Below, one piece after another: positions 24,608 through 33,199 of a DNA stretch of 64,000 bases. The stretch is from Plantactinospora soyae (GTDB taxonomy: Bacteria > Actinomycetota > Actinomycetes > Mycobacteriales > Micromonosporaceae). The stretch is from contig NZ_JADBEB010000001.1 of the NCBI RefSeq assembly GCF_014874095.1, positions 1,116,001 through 1,180,000 of the forward strand, given 5' to 3'. Position 1 is the first letter of the stretch. The number at the start of each line of letters is the position of its first letter. A program made the position numbers and the translations under genes. Below the pieces are notes generated by a model. It saw only the letters and a list, made by a program, of their open reading frames with translations. It made no database searches and was not told the DNA's origin.

Positions 24608-25393
24608 ATGACGACAACGCCCACGACGGCATCGACGGCGCCGGTCGCGGCCCGCGCAACGGACGTGTGGAAGGTGTACGGCGCGGGCGAGGCTCAGGTC
24701 GTCGCCCTACACGGGGTCAGCGTCGAACTCGAACGGGGCCGGTTCACCGCTGTCATGGGCCCGTCCGGCTCCGGCAAGTCCACCCTCATGCACTGCCTGG
24801 CCGGACTCGACTCGGTCAGCCGGGGTCGGGTCCACATCGGCGACACCGAGGTCACCGGCCTCTCCGACGCGGGCCTCACCCGGCTACGCCGGGACAGTGT
24901 CGGCTTCATCTTCCAGCAGTTCAACCTCCTGCCCACCCTCACCGCCGAGGAGAACATCCTGCTGCCCCTGGCCATCGCCGGCCGAAAACCCGACAAACAG
25001 TGGTACGACACCGTCGTCGGCACGGTCGGCCTGGGCGACCGGCTCCGTCATCGTCCCCACCAACTGTCCGGCGGCCAACAGCAGCGTGTCGCCTGCGCCC
25101 GTGCCCTCGTCGCCAGACCCGAGGTCATTTTCGCCGACGAACCCACCGGCAACCTGGACTCCCGCGCCGGTACCGAGATTCTCGGCTTCCTGCGCGACTC
25201 GGTACGCGACTTCGGCCAGACCATCGTCCTGGTCACCCATGATCCGAACGCCGCCAGTTACGCCGACCGGGTCGTCTTCCTCGCCGATGGCCACGTCGTC
25301 GACGAGATGCGCCAACCCAGCTCCGAGGCCGTCCTCGACCGGCTCAAGGGCCTCGACGTCGTCCGGCACACCGGCACCGGGGCCACCCCGTGA
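24608..25393 (+). CDS. ABC transporter ATP-binding protein (MacB/LolD type)
   Basis: 261 aa, ATG at 24608. Walker A is GPSGSGKS (51-58), the Q-loop FIFQQFNLLP, the signature LSGGQQQR and Walker B VIFADEPTGNLDS, with an H-loop THD. It energises the FtsX-like permease encoded immediately downstream, which it overlaps by GTGA. Such pairs act as mechanotransmission exporters for peptides, antibiotics or lipoproteins. It is divergent from the two-component system on the left, a common antibiotic-response arrangement. Confidence 0.95.
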   Translation: MTTTPTTASTAPVAARATDVWKVYGAGEAQVVALHGVSVELERGRFTAVMGPSGSGKSTLMHCLAGLDSVSRGRVHIGDTEVTGLSDAGLTRLRRDSVGFIFQQFNLLPTLTAEENILLPLAIAGRKPDKQWYDTVVGTVGLGDRLRHRPHQLSGGQQQRVACARALVARPEVIFADEPTGNLDSRAGTEILGFLRDSVRDFGQTIVLVTHDPNAASYADRVVFLADGHVVDEMRQPSSEAVLDRLKGLDVVRHTGTGATP

Positions 25394-27930
25394 TCCGGGC
25401 CACCCTCCGAGGCATCCTGTCCCGCAGACTGCGGCTGATTCTGTCCGGCCTGGCCGTCGTACTCGGCGTCATGTTCGTCTCCGGCGCCTTCGTCCTCACC
25501 GACACCCTCGGCCGATCCTTCGACACCATGTACGCCGACGTGTACGCCGACACCGGCGTACGGGTCCGGGCCACGCCGCCGCGTACCGAGTCGGAGGCGC
25601 CCGCGACGGTGACCGTACCGGCCGGGTTGGTCGACCGGGTCGCCGCGCTGCCCGGTGCCGCCGGGGCCACCGGGCTGGTGAGCGAGGACGGCGCCCGGAT
25701 GATCGGCTCGGACGGCAAGGTGGTCACCACCTTCGGTCGGCCCCGGTTGGGCACCAACTGGGTCGGCGAGACCGGCCTGACCCGGCTGCGCACCGGTCGC
25801 GGGCCGGCGAACGGCGACGAGATCGCAATCAGCGCGGCGTTGGCCGACCGTGCCGACCTGGGCCTCGGTGACCGGGCCGGGGTGCTGACGCTCGCGCCCG
25901 GACGCCAGTTCACCGTGGTCGGCATCCTGGAGTACGGCGACCAGGGGCGGGACAGCCTCGGCGGCGCGCACGAGATCGCCTTCCACGAGTCGGTGGCGGC
26001 CCAACTGATGCTGGGTCGGCCCGGCGTCTTCTCCGCGGTCGACGTACGGGTGGCGGCGGGGGTGGACCCGGTGGCGTTGCGGGACGGGTTGCGCGCCACC
26101 CTCGGCGCCGACTACGAGGTACGTACGAGCGCCGAGCTGCGCCGGGAGCAGGCTGCCGCCGCCGAGGCGGATCTCGGCTTCCTCAACGACATCCTGCTCG
26201 GGTTCGCCGGAGTCGGGCTGTTCGTCGGCGTCTTCCTGATCCTCAACACGTTCTCGATCATCATCGCCCAGCGGACCCGGGAACTGGCCCTGCTGCGGGC
26301 GCTCGGCGCCAGCCGCCGTCAGGTGATCGGGTCGGTGCTGGGCGAGGCGGCGCTGATCGGTCTGGTCGCCTCGGCGCTCGGGCTGGTCCTCGGCGCCGGC
26401 GCCGGCACACTGCTGGCCCGGGTGGTCAACCGTGTCGGCGGGGGTGCGCTGGACGTGGCCGGGTTCGGCCTGCCGGCCGCCGCCGCGTACGCCGCGTTCA
26501 CCGTCGGCCTGCTGGTGACGGTACTGGCGGCTCTGCTGCCGGCGGTCCGGGCGGCGCGGATCCCGCCGGTGGCCGCGTTGCAGGAGGCGGCCACGCCGGA
26601 CCGCCCGCTCACCCGGCTGACCGTGGCCGGCGTGGTCATCGGCGTGGCCGGGGTCGCGCTGCTGGGGTACGCCCTGGTCGGCGGCGCGGACGAGATACCC
26701 GTGGGGCCGGTACTCGGCGGCGTGCTGGCGGGTCTCGTCGGGGCGGCCCTGCTCACCCCCGCCGTCGCCCGCCCGACCGTGGGCCTGATCGGCCGGCTCT
26801 TCTCCTGGTCGGTACCCGGCCGGCTGGGTCGGCTCAACTCTCGCCGCAACCCGCGCCGGATCGCCAGCACCGCGGCCGCGCTCATGGTCGGAATCGCCCT
26901 GGTCACCGGCCTGAACATCGTCCTGACGTCCGCCACCGTCAGCCTCAAGGCCACCGCACCCGAGCAGATCCACGCGGATCTCGTAATCACCTGGATCGAG
27001 AGCACCGAGCGGCCCCCGACGTTCGACCGGGCGGTGTTGGACCGGATCCGGGCCATGCCGGGCGTACTGGCGGTGGTCGGCAGGTACCAGGACGGCGCGG
27101 TGGTCGACGGCGACGTTGCCAACGTCACGGCGATCGACAACGTACCGGCGCTGCCGTCGATGGTCGCGGTGACGCCGGTGGCCGGCTCGTTCTCGCTCGG
27201 CCCGGACCAGCTTCTGGTGGACGTGGAGACCGCGAACCGGCGGGGACTGCGGATCGGCTCCGTCGTACACGTCGAGTTCGGCAGCGGACGCAGCCGGGAC
27301 ATGACGGTGGCCGGCACCTACGCCGGTGACTGGAGCAGCGGTTGGTACCTGTCCGATTCGGTGGTCGGCGATCTGCGCGTACAGCAGCCGTCGGAGGCGT
27401 ACGTGCGACTGGCCCCGGAGGCGGCCGAGGCCGACGTCCGGCGTGAGATCGCCGCACTGCTGGCCGACAACCCGGAGATCGCCGTGACGGACCCGGCCGG
27501 CGTGATGGACCTGGCGACCCGGGGCTTCGACTCGATCCTGCTGATGGTGCAGGCGCTGCTGGCGCTGGCGATGGTGATCGCCGTACTGGGAATCGTGAAC
27601 ACCCTCGCCCTGTCCGGGCTGGAACGGACCCGGGAACTGGGGCTGCTCCGGGCGATCGGGCTCAGCCGGCGGCAGGTGATCCGGATGGTGACCGTGGAGG
27701 CTGTGATCATCTCGACGTTCGGTGCCCTGCTCGGCGTGGTGGTCGGCGCGGGCATCGGCGCGGCCGTGGTCCGTGCCCTGGCGGACGAGGGCGTCGACCG
27801 ACTCGCGCTGCCCTGGGGCTTCATCGCCGCCTACCTGCTGGCCGGCGGGGTGATCGGGGTGGTCGCCGCCGTACTGCCGGCGATCCGGGCCGCCCGGCTC
27901 GACGTGCTGCGCGCGCTGGCGTACGAGTAG
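25390..27930 (+). CDS. FtsX-like ABC transporter permease
   Basis: 846 aa. An N-terminal transmembrane helix at about 17-37 is followed by a periplasmic-core-like domain, then an FtsX permease domain at about 260-390 (LILNTFSIIIAQRTRELALLR). A second helix set begins near 410, with another extracytoplasmic domain and a second FtsX domain at about 720-840 (TLALSGLERTRELGLLRAIG). This fused double-FtsX form is common in actinobacteria. The start overlaps the ATPase stop by 4 bp, so the pair is one transport unit. The substrate is unknown. Confidence 0.94.
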   Translation: MIRATLRGILSRRLRLILSGLAVVLGVMFVSGAFVLTDTLGRSFDTMYADVYADTGVRVRATPPRTESEAPATVTVPAGLVDRVAALPGAAGATGLVSEDGARMIGSDGKVVTTFGRPRLGTNWVGETGLTRLRTGRGPANGDEIAISAALADRADLGLGDRAGVLTLAPGRQFTVVGILEYGDQGRDSLGGAHEIAFHESVAAQLMLGRPGVFSAVDVRVAAGVDPVALRDGLRATLGADYEVRTSAELRREQAAAAEADLGFLNDILLGFAGVGLFVGVFLILNTFSIIIAQRTRELALLRALGASRRQVIGSVLGEAALIGLVASALGLVLGAGAGTLLARVVNRVGGGALDVAGFGLPAAAAYAAFTVGLLVTVLAALLPAVRAARIPPVAALQEAATPDRPLTRLTVAGVVIGVAGVALLGYALVGGADEIPVGPVLGGVLAGLVGAALLTPAVARPTVGLIGRLFSWSVPGRLGRLNSRRNPRRIASTAAALMVGIALVTGLNIVLTSATVSLKATAPEQIHADLVITWIESTERPPTFDRAVLDRIRAMPGVLAVVGRYQDGAVVDGDVANVTAIDNVPALPSMVAVTPVAGSFSLGPDQLLVDVETANRRGLRIGSVVHVEFGSGRSRDMTVAGTYAGDWSSGWYLSDSVVGDLRVQQPSEAYVRLAPEAAEADVRREIAALLADNPEIAVTDPAGVMDLATRGFDSILLMVQALLALAMVIAVLGIVNTLALSGLERTRELGLLRAIGLSRRQVIRMVTVEAVIISTFGALLGVVVGAGIGAAVVRALADEGVDRLALPWGFIAAYLLAGGVIGVVAAVLPAIRAARLDVLRALAYE

Positions 27931-27940
27931 GAGCAGCGCT

Positions 27941-27976
27941 CACCCGGGGCGTCGTCGGGGTCGCGCGCCCCGGGTG
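27941..27976 (+). terminator. GC-rich hairpin after the ABC transporter operon
   Basis: CACCCGGGGC (27941-27950) pairs perfectly with GCCCCGGGTG (27967-27976); it begins 10 nt past the permease stop. Confidence 0.6.
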
Positions 27977-28026
27977 TCCGACCGGCGTGGAATCATGACG
28001 CGTCACAGGGTCGCGGAGGGGGCAGC

Positions 28027-29871
28027 GTGCGCTCGTATCGGTTGGTCGTCGGGGTGGGGGTCCTGTGTGGACTCGTCCTGCCGGGCACGGCGACGGGTGC
28101 GGTGCCGACCAGCCCCACCGGGCCCGCGTCCCACGTCGAGGCGGCGGTAGCGGGCGCTCGGCCAGCGGTACGACCGAGCCCCCTGACCAGCCGTGGGACG
28201 ACCACCTCCGCCACGCCGACCAGACGGACCGCAACTCCCGGTACGGCGACCGGAGACACCGCGGCGACCGGAGGCACCGCGGCGGCCGATGCTCGGAGCC
28301 AGGCCGTGCCGGTGGGCCGTCCCGTGACCAAGCCGCCGCTGCCCCCACGTCCGCCCCTGCCGGCGCGTGACCTGAACGAGGTGCGCAGTGACTTCAATGG
28401 CGACGGCCGGCCGGATCTCGCCGTGACGGAGCTGCGGAAGGTGTCGACCAGCCGGCCGGTCGATGTGGTCCACGTGCTCTTCGGCGGCCCGCAGGGTGGG
28501 TTCACCGAGGTCGGCAGCCAGTACTTCGACCACACCACGCCGGGCATGCCCAACGACGACGGCGCAGCCGACCCGCACAGTGAGATCAACGACTTCGGCC
28601 GGGCCCTCGCGTCCGGCGATTTCGACGACGACGGCTTCGCCGACCTGGCAATCGGCGGCGTGCACGACCGGTTTCGAGTTCTCTACGGAGGTCCCTCGGG
28701 GCTGACGACCACCGGGGCCCGGATGATCCGGCTCGGCGACGTCGCACCGGGCGCCGACGTTCCCGGGGAGGGCATCACCGGCGAGAACCTGTTCGGCAGC
28801 GCCCTCACGGTGGGCGACTTCAACGGTGACGGCACCGACGACCTGGTGGCCGGGGCACCCCGCGCCAGCAGCCCCTGGGTCGGTGGCGTCGCACTGCTTC
28901 GTGGAACACCGGACGGGTTGAGTCCGGGTGCCGCCCAGTGGATTTCCGGTCGCACCCCGGGCCTACCCGTCAGCGTGGAGACCGACGGCTTCGGCGCGGT
29001 GCTGGCCTCGGCGGACTTCAACGACGACGGCCGCGACGATCTCGCCGTCGGCTTCGACCGCGACCACGTCGGAGCGGCGTACTTCGCCGGCTCCGTCGTC
29101 ATTCTGCCCGGGGCGACGGACGGTCTGCGGATCGCCGCCGCGACGATGTTCTACCAGGACACCCCCGGCATCCCGGACGTCGCCGAGTACGCCGACAGCT
29201 TCGGCCATGCCCTCGCGGCCGGCGACATCACCGGAGACGGGTACCCGGACCTCGTGGTGGGCACGCAGAGCGAGGGCCTCAGCAGCGATTCATCGGACCG
29301 GGGCGGCTCGGTCACCGTGCTGCGTGGCTCGTCCGGCGGCCTGACCGTCACCGGCGTCCAGTACCTGACGCAGCGAACTCCGGGCGTCCCGGGTAGCGAC
29401 GAGCCAGCCGCGCAGTTCGGCACGGAACTCGCCTTCGGAGACTTCAACCACGACGGCCGGGGCGACATCGCCGTCGGGAGCCCGGGGGAGACGGTCGGCG
29501 GCATCGGCGGGGCCGGCGCCATCACGGTGTTCCGGGGCAGCCCGCAGGGACTCGTCGTCACCGGCGCCGGCCGTCTGGAGTGGACGGCTCCGGACATGCC
29601 GGCCAGCGCCGCCGCCTCGTACTTCTATCTGGGCGATGTCCTGCACACCGTGCGCCAGCCGGACGGCGGTGCCAGCCTTGTCGTGGGTTCCACTAACGGG
29701 CAGGTCACCGGCGGTCCGACGCAATCGGGCCTGGTGATGGTGTTCCCCGGCACGACGGGGACCCTGGGTGCGCCCGGCGGCGTCACGGCTCGCGGCCACC
29801 GGATCTGGTCGGCGGCGGATCTGCCGGTCGGCGCCCAGGAGTCCGCGCGCTTCGGTAGGACGCTCGGCTAG
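28027..29871 (+). CDS. Secreted FG-GAP (integrin alpha-like) repeat protein
   Basis: 614 aa, GTG start. A signal peptide lies at 1-25, followed by a Thr/Ala/Pro-rich linker (about 25-118). At least six FG-GAP repeats follow, each with a Ca-binding loop such as DFNGDGRPDLAV, DFDDDGFADLAI, DFNGDGTDDLVA, DFNDDGRDDLAV, DITGDGYPDLVV and DFNHDGRGDIAV. The repeats should form a beta-propeller outside the cell. In bacteria such propellers are linked to adhesion or carbohydrate and polymer binding, though no catalytic domain is attached here. It stands alone between the ABC operon and a convergent SDR gene. Confidence 0.92.
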   Translation: MRSYRLVVGVGVLCGLVLPGTATGAVPTSPTGPASHVEAAVAGARPAVRPSPLTSRGTTTSATPTRRTATPGTATGDTAATGGTAAADARSQAVPVGRPVTKPPLPPRPPLPARDLNEVRSDFNGDGRPDLAVTELRKVSTSRPVDVVHVLFGGPQGGFTEVGSQYFDHTTPGMPNDDGAADPHSEINDFGRALASGDFDDDGFADLAIGGVHDRFRVLYGGPSGLTTTGARMIRLGDVAPGADVPGEGITGENLFGSALTVGDFNGDGTDDLVAGAPRASSPWVGGVALLRGTPDGLSPGAAQWISGRTPGLPVSVETDGFGAVLASADFNDDGRDDLAVGFDRDHVGAAYFAGSVVILPGATDGLRIAAATMFYQDTPGIPDVAEYADSFGHALAAGDITGDGYPDLVVGTQSEGLSSDSSDRGGSVTVLRGSSGGLTVTGVQYLTQRTPGVPGSDEPAAQFGTELAFGDFNHDGRGDIAVGSPGETVGGIGGAGAITVFRGSPQGLVVTGAGRLEWTAPDMPASAAASYFYLGDVLHTVRQPDGGASLVVGSTNGQVTGGPTQSGLVMVFPGTTGTLGAPGGVTARGHRIWSAADLPVGAQESARFGRTLG

Positions 29872-29913
29872 CCACCTGCCACCGCCTGCTGGTCGGCAGG
29901 GACGGGCTCGCCC

Positions 29914-30888
29914 CTATCGCGATCGGCGTCGGGAGGCGAAGGCGTCGACGCCGGTGAGCTCGGCGGAGAGCGCCCAGAGACGTACGGCGTCGTCGGCGTC
30001 GGCCGTACCCGGCCCGGCGTCGGGTCCGGTGGCCCGGGTGTGCGGGGCGACGACGGCACAGTCCTTGCAGTACACCCCGCCCAGGCCGGCCAGTTCGGGC
30101 GAGGTGGCCGCCCAGACCTGCGTCGCCGCTCCCTGGGCCGGCGTCTTGAACTCGGCGTTGACCGGGTTGCCCTGCTCGTCGATCCAGCCGGCGTCGACCA
30201 TCTCGGCCGTCGCGAGGTGGCGTTGCAGCGGGGTGAGGATGTATCCGGGATGCACCGAGTACGCACGCACCCCGAAGTCCCGACCGAGTACGTCGAGCCG
30301 CACCGCGAACAGCCGGTTCGCCTCCTTCGACTGCGCGTACGCCTGCCACTTGTCGTAGCCACGGGTGAAGTGCGGGTCGTCCCAACGGATCGGTGACTGC
30401 GGGCCGACGCCGGAGGAGACCGCCACCACGCGGGCGGCACCCGCTCCCGCGATCGCCGGCCAGAGCAGGTTGACGAGCGCATGGTGCCCGAGGTGGTTGA
30501 CGGCGAACTGCGCCTCCCACCCCGGCCCGACCCGGCTCTCGGAGCAGGCCATGATCCCAGCGTTGTTGATCACGATGTCGATGTCGCGACCGGAGTCCAG
30601 GAACCGTTCGGCGAATCCACGGATGCTGGCGAGGTCGGCGAGGTCCATTTCGTCGATCTCGACGCCGACGGTGCCGTCGAGCGCCGTCCCGGCGACCTCC
30701 CGTCGCCTCGCGGGGACGACGACCCGGGCGCCGGCACCGGCGAGCGCCCGGGTCGTCTCCAGCCCCAGACCGGAATAACCACCGGTGACGACGGCGAGCT
30801 TTCCGGCGAGGTCGATCCCCCGTAGCACCTCCTCGGCCGTGCTCCGGGCGCCGAACGTCGAACCGGTGGTGGCCTGCGGCATATCCAT
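29914..30888 (-). CDS. SDR-family oxidoreductase
   Basis: 324 aa. TGGYSGLG replaces the usual TGxxxGxG with conserved glycines. NNAG, VAVSSG and YAQSK form the remaining active-site set. The sequence style (WxxQFAVNHLGHHAL, SVHPGYI) matches the retinol-dehydrogenase/WWOX-like SDRs. It starts at an ATG with a weak ribosome site (MDMPQATT); MPQATT two codons later is an alternative. It is divergent from a MerR regulator, with a CTAGA/TCTAG palindrome between them, so it is probably a MerR-regulated enzyme. Substrate unknown. Confidence 0.92.
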   Translation of the reverse strand: MDMPQATTGSTFGARSTAEEVLRGIDLAGKLAVVTGGYSGLGLETTRALAGAGARVVVPARRREVAGTALDGTVGVEIDEMDLADLASIRGFAERFLDSGRDIDIVINNAGIMACSESRVGPGWEAQFAVNHLGHHALVNLLWPAIAGAGAARVVAVSSGVGPQSPIRWDDPHFTRGYDKWQAYAQSKEANRLFAVRLDVLGRDFGVRAYSVHPGYILTPLQRHLATAEMVDAGWIDEQGNPVNAEFKTPAQGAATQVWAATSPELAGLGGVYCKDCAVVAPHTRATGPDAGPGTADADDAVRLWALSAELTGVDAFASRRRSR

Positions 30889-30905
30889 GGGAGCGAAGCT
30901 AGATG

Positions 30906-30921
30906 CTAGAGCGCGGTCTAG
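30906..30921. promoter_or_regulatory. Palindrome in the SDR/MerR divergent promoter
   Basis: CTAGA, 6 nt, TCTAG. It lies between the divergent starts at 30888 and 30944. MerR proteins bind dyads inside the promoter spacer, so this is the likely site. Confidence 0.55.
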
Positions 30922-30943
30922 GTCAACGCGTACGCTCCGCGCC

Positions 30944-31378
30944 ATGTCTGACACCCCGGCGGAACTGAGCATCGGGCAGGTCGCGGAGCGGACCGGCCTG
31001 AGCGTGCACACCCTCCGGCTCTACGAACGGGAGGGCCTGCTCACCACCGAGGTACGGCGGAGGACGAACGGCCGCCGCGTCTACAGCGAGTGGGACGTGC
31101 AGTGGCTCTCGAACTGTACGAAGTTCCGCGCGTCGGGAATGCCGCTGGCCACGATCCGCCGCCTCGCCGAGTTGGTCGGCCAGGGGCCGGGCAACGAGGC
31201 CGAACGGCTCGAACTGCTGCGCCGGCACCAGCAACGGGTCCTCGACCAGATCGCGGAACTCCACGACTGTCTCGACCTGATCAGGAACAAGGTCGAGGTC
31301 TACGAGGCACACCTGTCCCGGGGTACCGCCGGCAACCTCTGGAACACCCCGTCGGCCGCGCTCGGCGACCGGGCATAG
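30944..31378 (+). CDS. MerR-family transcriptional regulator
   Basis: 144 aa, ATG at 30944. The N-terminal MerR HTH (SIGQVAERTGLSVHTLRLYEREGLL) with wing residues RRTNGRRVYS leads to a dimerisation coiled coil at about 85-125 (LLRRHQQRVLDQIAEL). The C-terminal effector region is short and lacks the cysteine pattern of metal sensors, so an organic ligand is more likely. It is divergent from the SDR gene at 29.9-30.9 kb, its probable target. A bidirectional hairpin lies downstream. Confidence 0.92.
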   Translation: MSDTPAELSIGQVAERTGLSVHTLRLYEREGLLTTEVRRRTNGRRVYSEWDVQWLSNCTKFRASGMPLATIRRLAELVGQGPGNEAERLELLRRHQQRVLDQIAELHDCLDLIRNKVEVYEAHLSRGTAGNLWNTPSAALGDRA

Positions 31379-31449
31379 CCGCGCCAGGTCTTCCGACGCT
31401 TCAGGGCTCGCGGGAGACGCCGTGCACCTGCCGCAGTCCCGGCACCGAC

Positions 31450-31489
31450 GGAACCCGGCCCATCCGCAGAGTACGGATGGGCCGGTTCC
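31450..31489. terminator. Bidirectional terminator between MerR and SRPBCC genes
   Basis: CGGCCCATCCG (31456-31466) pairs perfectly with CGGATGGGCCG (31474-31484). The stem extends with GGAAC/GTTCC after a one-base bulge. The genes converge here. Confidence 0.7.
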
Positions 31490-31496
31490 GTACCGG

Positions 31497-32255
31497 TCAG
31501 CCGATCGGCAGGCGGTTGACCCACTCCTGCCAGGCCTGCTCGGCCCGCGCCGGATCCTGGTCGTCGGCGAAGAGGTGGTGGCCGAGCACCAGGACGTTGC
31601 CCCGATCCGTTCCGGAGTGGAGGAACCGGTAGAGCGCGTCGGAGGTGCGTACCCCGAAGTAGGTCGGCAGGCCAGCGAGGTCGACGACGCCGTCGATCGG
31701 CGGCAGCCCGTCGACGTGGAGCCGGGCGGGGGTGCCCTCGGTGACGGTGCCGGTGATGCCGAACGCCGAGGCCACGGCGGCCCACACCTGATCCGGCTCA
31801 CCGGCTCCGGGCCGGAAGGCGGCGACCGGTGCACCGGTCCGGCCGGGGAAGTGGGTCAGGTACGCCGCCAGGGTGGACAGGTACATGTTCCAGCCGGCCT
31901 GCATCGCCTCGTACTCGGTCTCCCAGTTGTCGCCGAGGACCCCGCTCTGCACCAGGCGCAGCACGGTGCTGCTCTGCTCACGTCCCTCGATGAGGTATTC
32001 CATCGCCATGAAGGCGCCGTCCGGCCCCGGGTCGGAGCGGTACGCGAACCGCTTGGCCGGCTCCCACCCGGTCACCGTCGTCTCCTCGGTGTATCCGGCC
32101 ATGGTGAAGCTGCCCCGGCTGCCCTCGCCCGGCGCCACCTCGGTGCGGCCCATGAACCAGGAGTCGACACCGGGACCGGTGGCGATCGCCTCCCACACCT
32201 GCTCCGGAGTCGCGTCGAGCTCGATGTCCTTGCGCATCTCGAACCTGTGTCCCAC
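31497..32255 (-). CDS. SRPBCC (AHSA1/START-like) protein
   Basis: 252 aa, cytoplasmic. The N-terminal half (about 8-145) is an AHSA1-type SRPBCC fold (LDATPEQVWEAIATGPGVDSWF, then a conserved GWEPAKRFAY strand). The C-terminal half looks like a second, degenerate helix-grip module. SRPBCC proteins hold hydrophobic ligands; the ligand is unknown. It is transcribed after an ArsR-type regulator on the same strand, an arrangement often annotated as an ArsR/AHSA1 pair. Short tandem repeats lie between the two genes. Confidence 0.9.
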   Translation of the reverse strand: MGHRFEMRKDIELDATPEQVWEAIATGPGVDSWFMGRTEVAPGEGSRGSFTMAGYTEETTVTGWEPAKRFAYRSDPGPDGAFMAMEYLIEGREQSSTVLRLVQSGVLGDNWETEYEAMQAGWNMYLSTLAAYLTHFPGRTGAPVAAFRPGAGEPDQVWAAVASAFGITGTVTEGTPARLHVDGLPPIDGVVDLAGLPTYFGVRTSDALYRFLHSGTDRGNVLVLGHHLFADDQDPARAEQAWQEWVNRLPIG

Positions 32256-32316
32256 GGTGACTCTCTCCAGTTCGTCTTCTCGGCGGTGCCGGCCGGCGTC
32301 CGCGCCGGTGCTGCTC

Positions 32317-32346
32317 GCGCGGTCGAATTCCGCGCGGTCGAATTCC
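32317..32346. repeat. 15-bp tandem duplication
   Basis: GCGCGGTCGAATTCC occurs twice without interruption between the SRPBCC start and the ArsR stop. Confidence 0.85.
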
Positions 32347-32350
32347 GCCG

Positions 32351-32410
32351 CTCGGTCGGGCGCTACTCGGGCGGGTGGTGCTCGGTCGGGCGCTACTCGG
32401 GCGGGTGCTG
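32351..32410. repeat. 30-bp tandem duplication
   Basis: Two head-to-tail 30-bp units (32351-32380 and 32381-32410) with one difference, followed by the start of a third (CTCGGTCG). They lie just downstream of the ArsR gene and upstream of the SRPBCC gene. Confidence 0.85.
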
Positions 32411-32426
32411 CTCGGTCGATGCGGTG

Positions 32427-33035
32427 CTAGCCGGTCGGTTCGGTGTTGTCGGTGGGCGGGGTGATGTTCGGGTGCAGGGCGATCACCACCCGGTGCTCGC
32501 GGCCGCCGGACGCGGACTCGTCGTGGTACCTGCCGACCAGGTCGGTGAGGGTCGCGGCCAGTTCGTCGGCGAACGCGGCCCGGTCGGTCGCGGAGGCGAA
32601 CCGCACCTGGGCGTCGATCGCGAACGTCGCGACCCGCTTCTTCGCCCGGTCCGCGCCGGTGATCAGGGAGCCGACGTCCTGGACGAGTCGGGCGGCGACC
32701 GCCAGCAGCCAGCGCGCCGACAGCCGGTCCGCCGGCTGGGCCGGACTGGGCCGGACGGCGGAGAGCGCGATCGGCGAGATGACGTACGAGGCGGCGGTGG
32801 CCCGCATCACCCGCTCGGTGACGTTGCCCTTGCGCCGCTCCTCGACCAGCTCGATCAGCCCGTGCTGTTCCAGCGCCCGCAGGTGATAGTTGACCTTCTG
32901 CCGGGCCAGCCCGACCCGGGCGGCGAGCATCGTGGCCGAGGCGGGCTCGGCGAGCTCGGCGAGCAGCCGGGCCCGCATCGGGTCCAACGACGCCTCGGCC
33001 GCCGCCGGATCCTCGATCACTGCGATGTCGAACAT
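32427..33035 (-). CDS. ArsR-type helix-turn-helix regulator
   Basis: 202 aa. The winged HTH occupies about 15-75 (MLAARVGLARQKVNYHLRALEQHGLIE), with a wing containing RRKGNVTER. The longer C-terminal part (80-202) is predicted helical and lacks metal-binding cysteines, so a non-metal signal is likely. It precedes the SRPBCC gene on the same strand and is likely co-transcribed with it. Half-sites GACAA/TTGTC/GACAA (33053-33075) lie just upstream of its start, fitting autoregulation. Confidence 0.9.
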   Translation of the reverse strand: MFDIAVIEDPAAAEASLDPMRARLLAELAEPASATMLAARVGLARQKVNYHLRALEQHGLIELVEERRKGNVTERVMRATAASYVISPIALSAVRPSPAQPADRLSARWLLAVAARLVQDVGSLITGADRAKKRVATFAIDAQVRFASATDRAAFADELAATLTDLVGRYHDESASGGREHRVVIALHPNITPPTDNTEPTG

Positions 33036-33052
33036 GACGTCAGCGTCTCACC

Positions 33053-33075
33053 GACAATAGAAGTTGTCAAGACAA
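33053..33075. promoter_or_regulatory. Putative ArsR operator with three half-sites
   Basis: GACAA, 6 nt, TTGTC, 2 nt, GACAA: two overlapping palindromes 18 bp upstream of the ArsR ATG. Confidence 0.6.
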
Positions 33076-33143
33076 ACCAAGCCGTCGGGGAGCCGGCGCC
33101 GCGGAGACGGCGCCCCGGAGACGGCGCGTCGCACCGCCCGGGC

Positions 33144-33199
33144 GGGATCAGCAGGCCGGGATCAGCGGGCCGGGATCAGCGGGCCGGGATCAGCGGGCC
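33144..33199. repeat. 14-bp tandem repeat x4 spanning the epimerase stop codon
   Basis: GGGATCAGCGGGCC repeated four times (first copy with one change). The epimerase stop codon (33190-33192) lies inside the last unit. Confidence 0.9.

Noticed and set aside
25258-27270. A 670-residue open frame on the minus strand
   Set aside because: It lies entirely opposite the ABC ATPase/permease genes and its protein is low-complexity (Arg, Gly, Asp, Gln). It is a GC-driven shadow.
33144-33199. Tandem repeat considered as a CRISPR array
   Set aside because: Units are directly abutting 14-mers with no unique spacers and no cas genes. The same holds for the arrays at 52061 and 63544.
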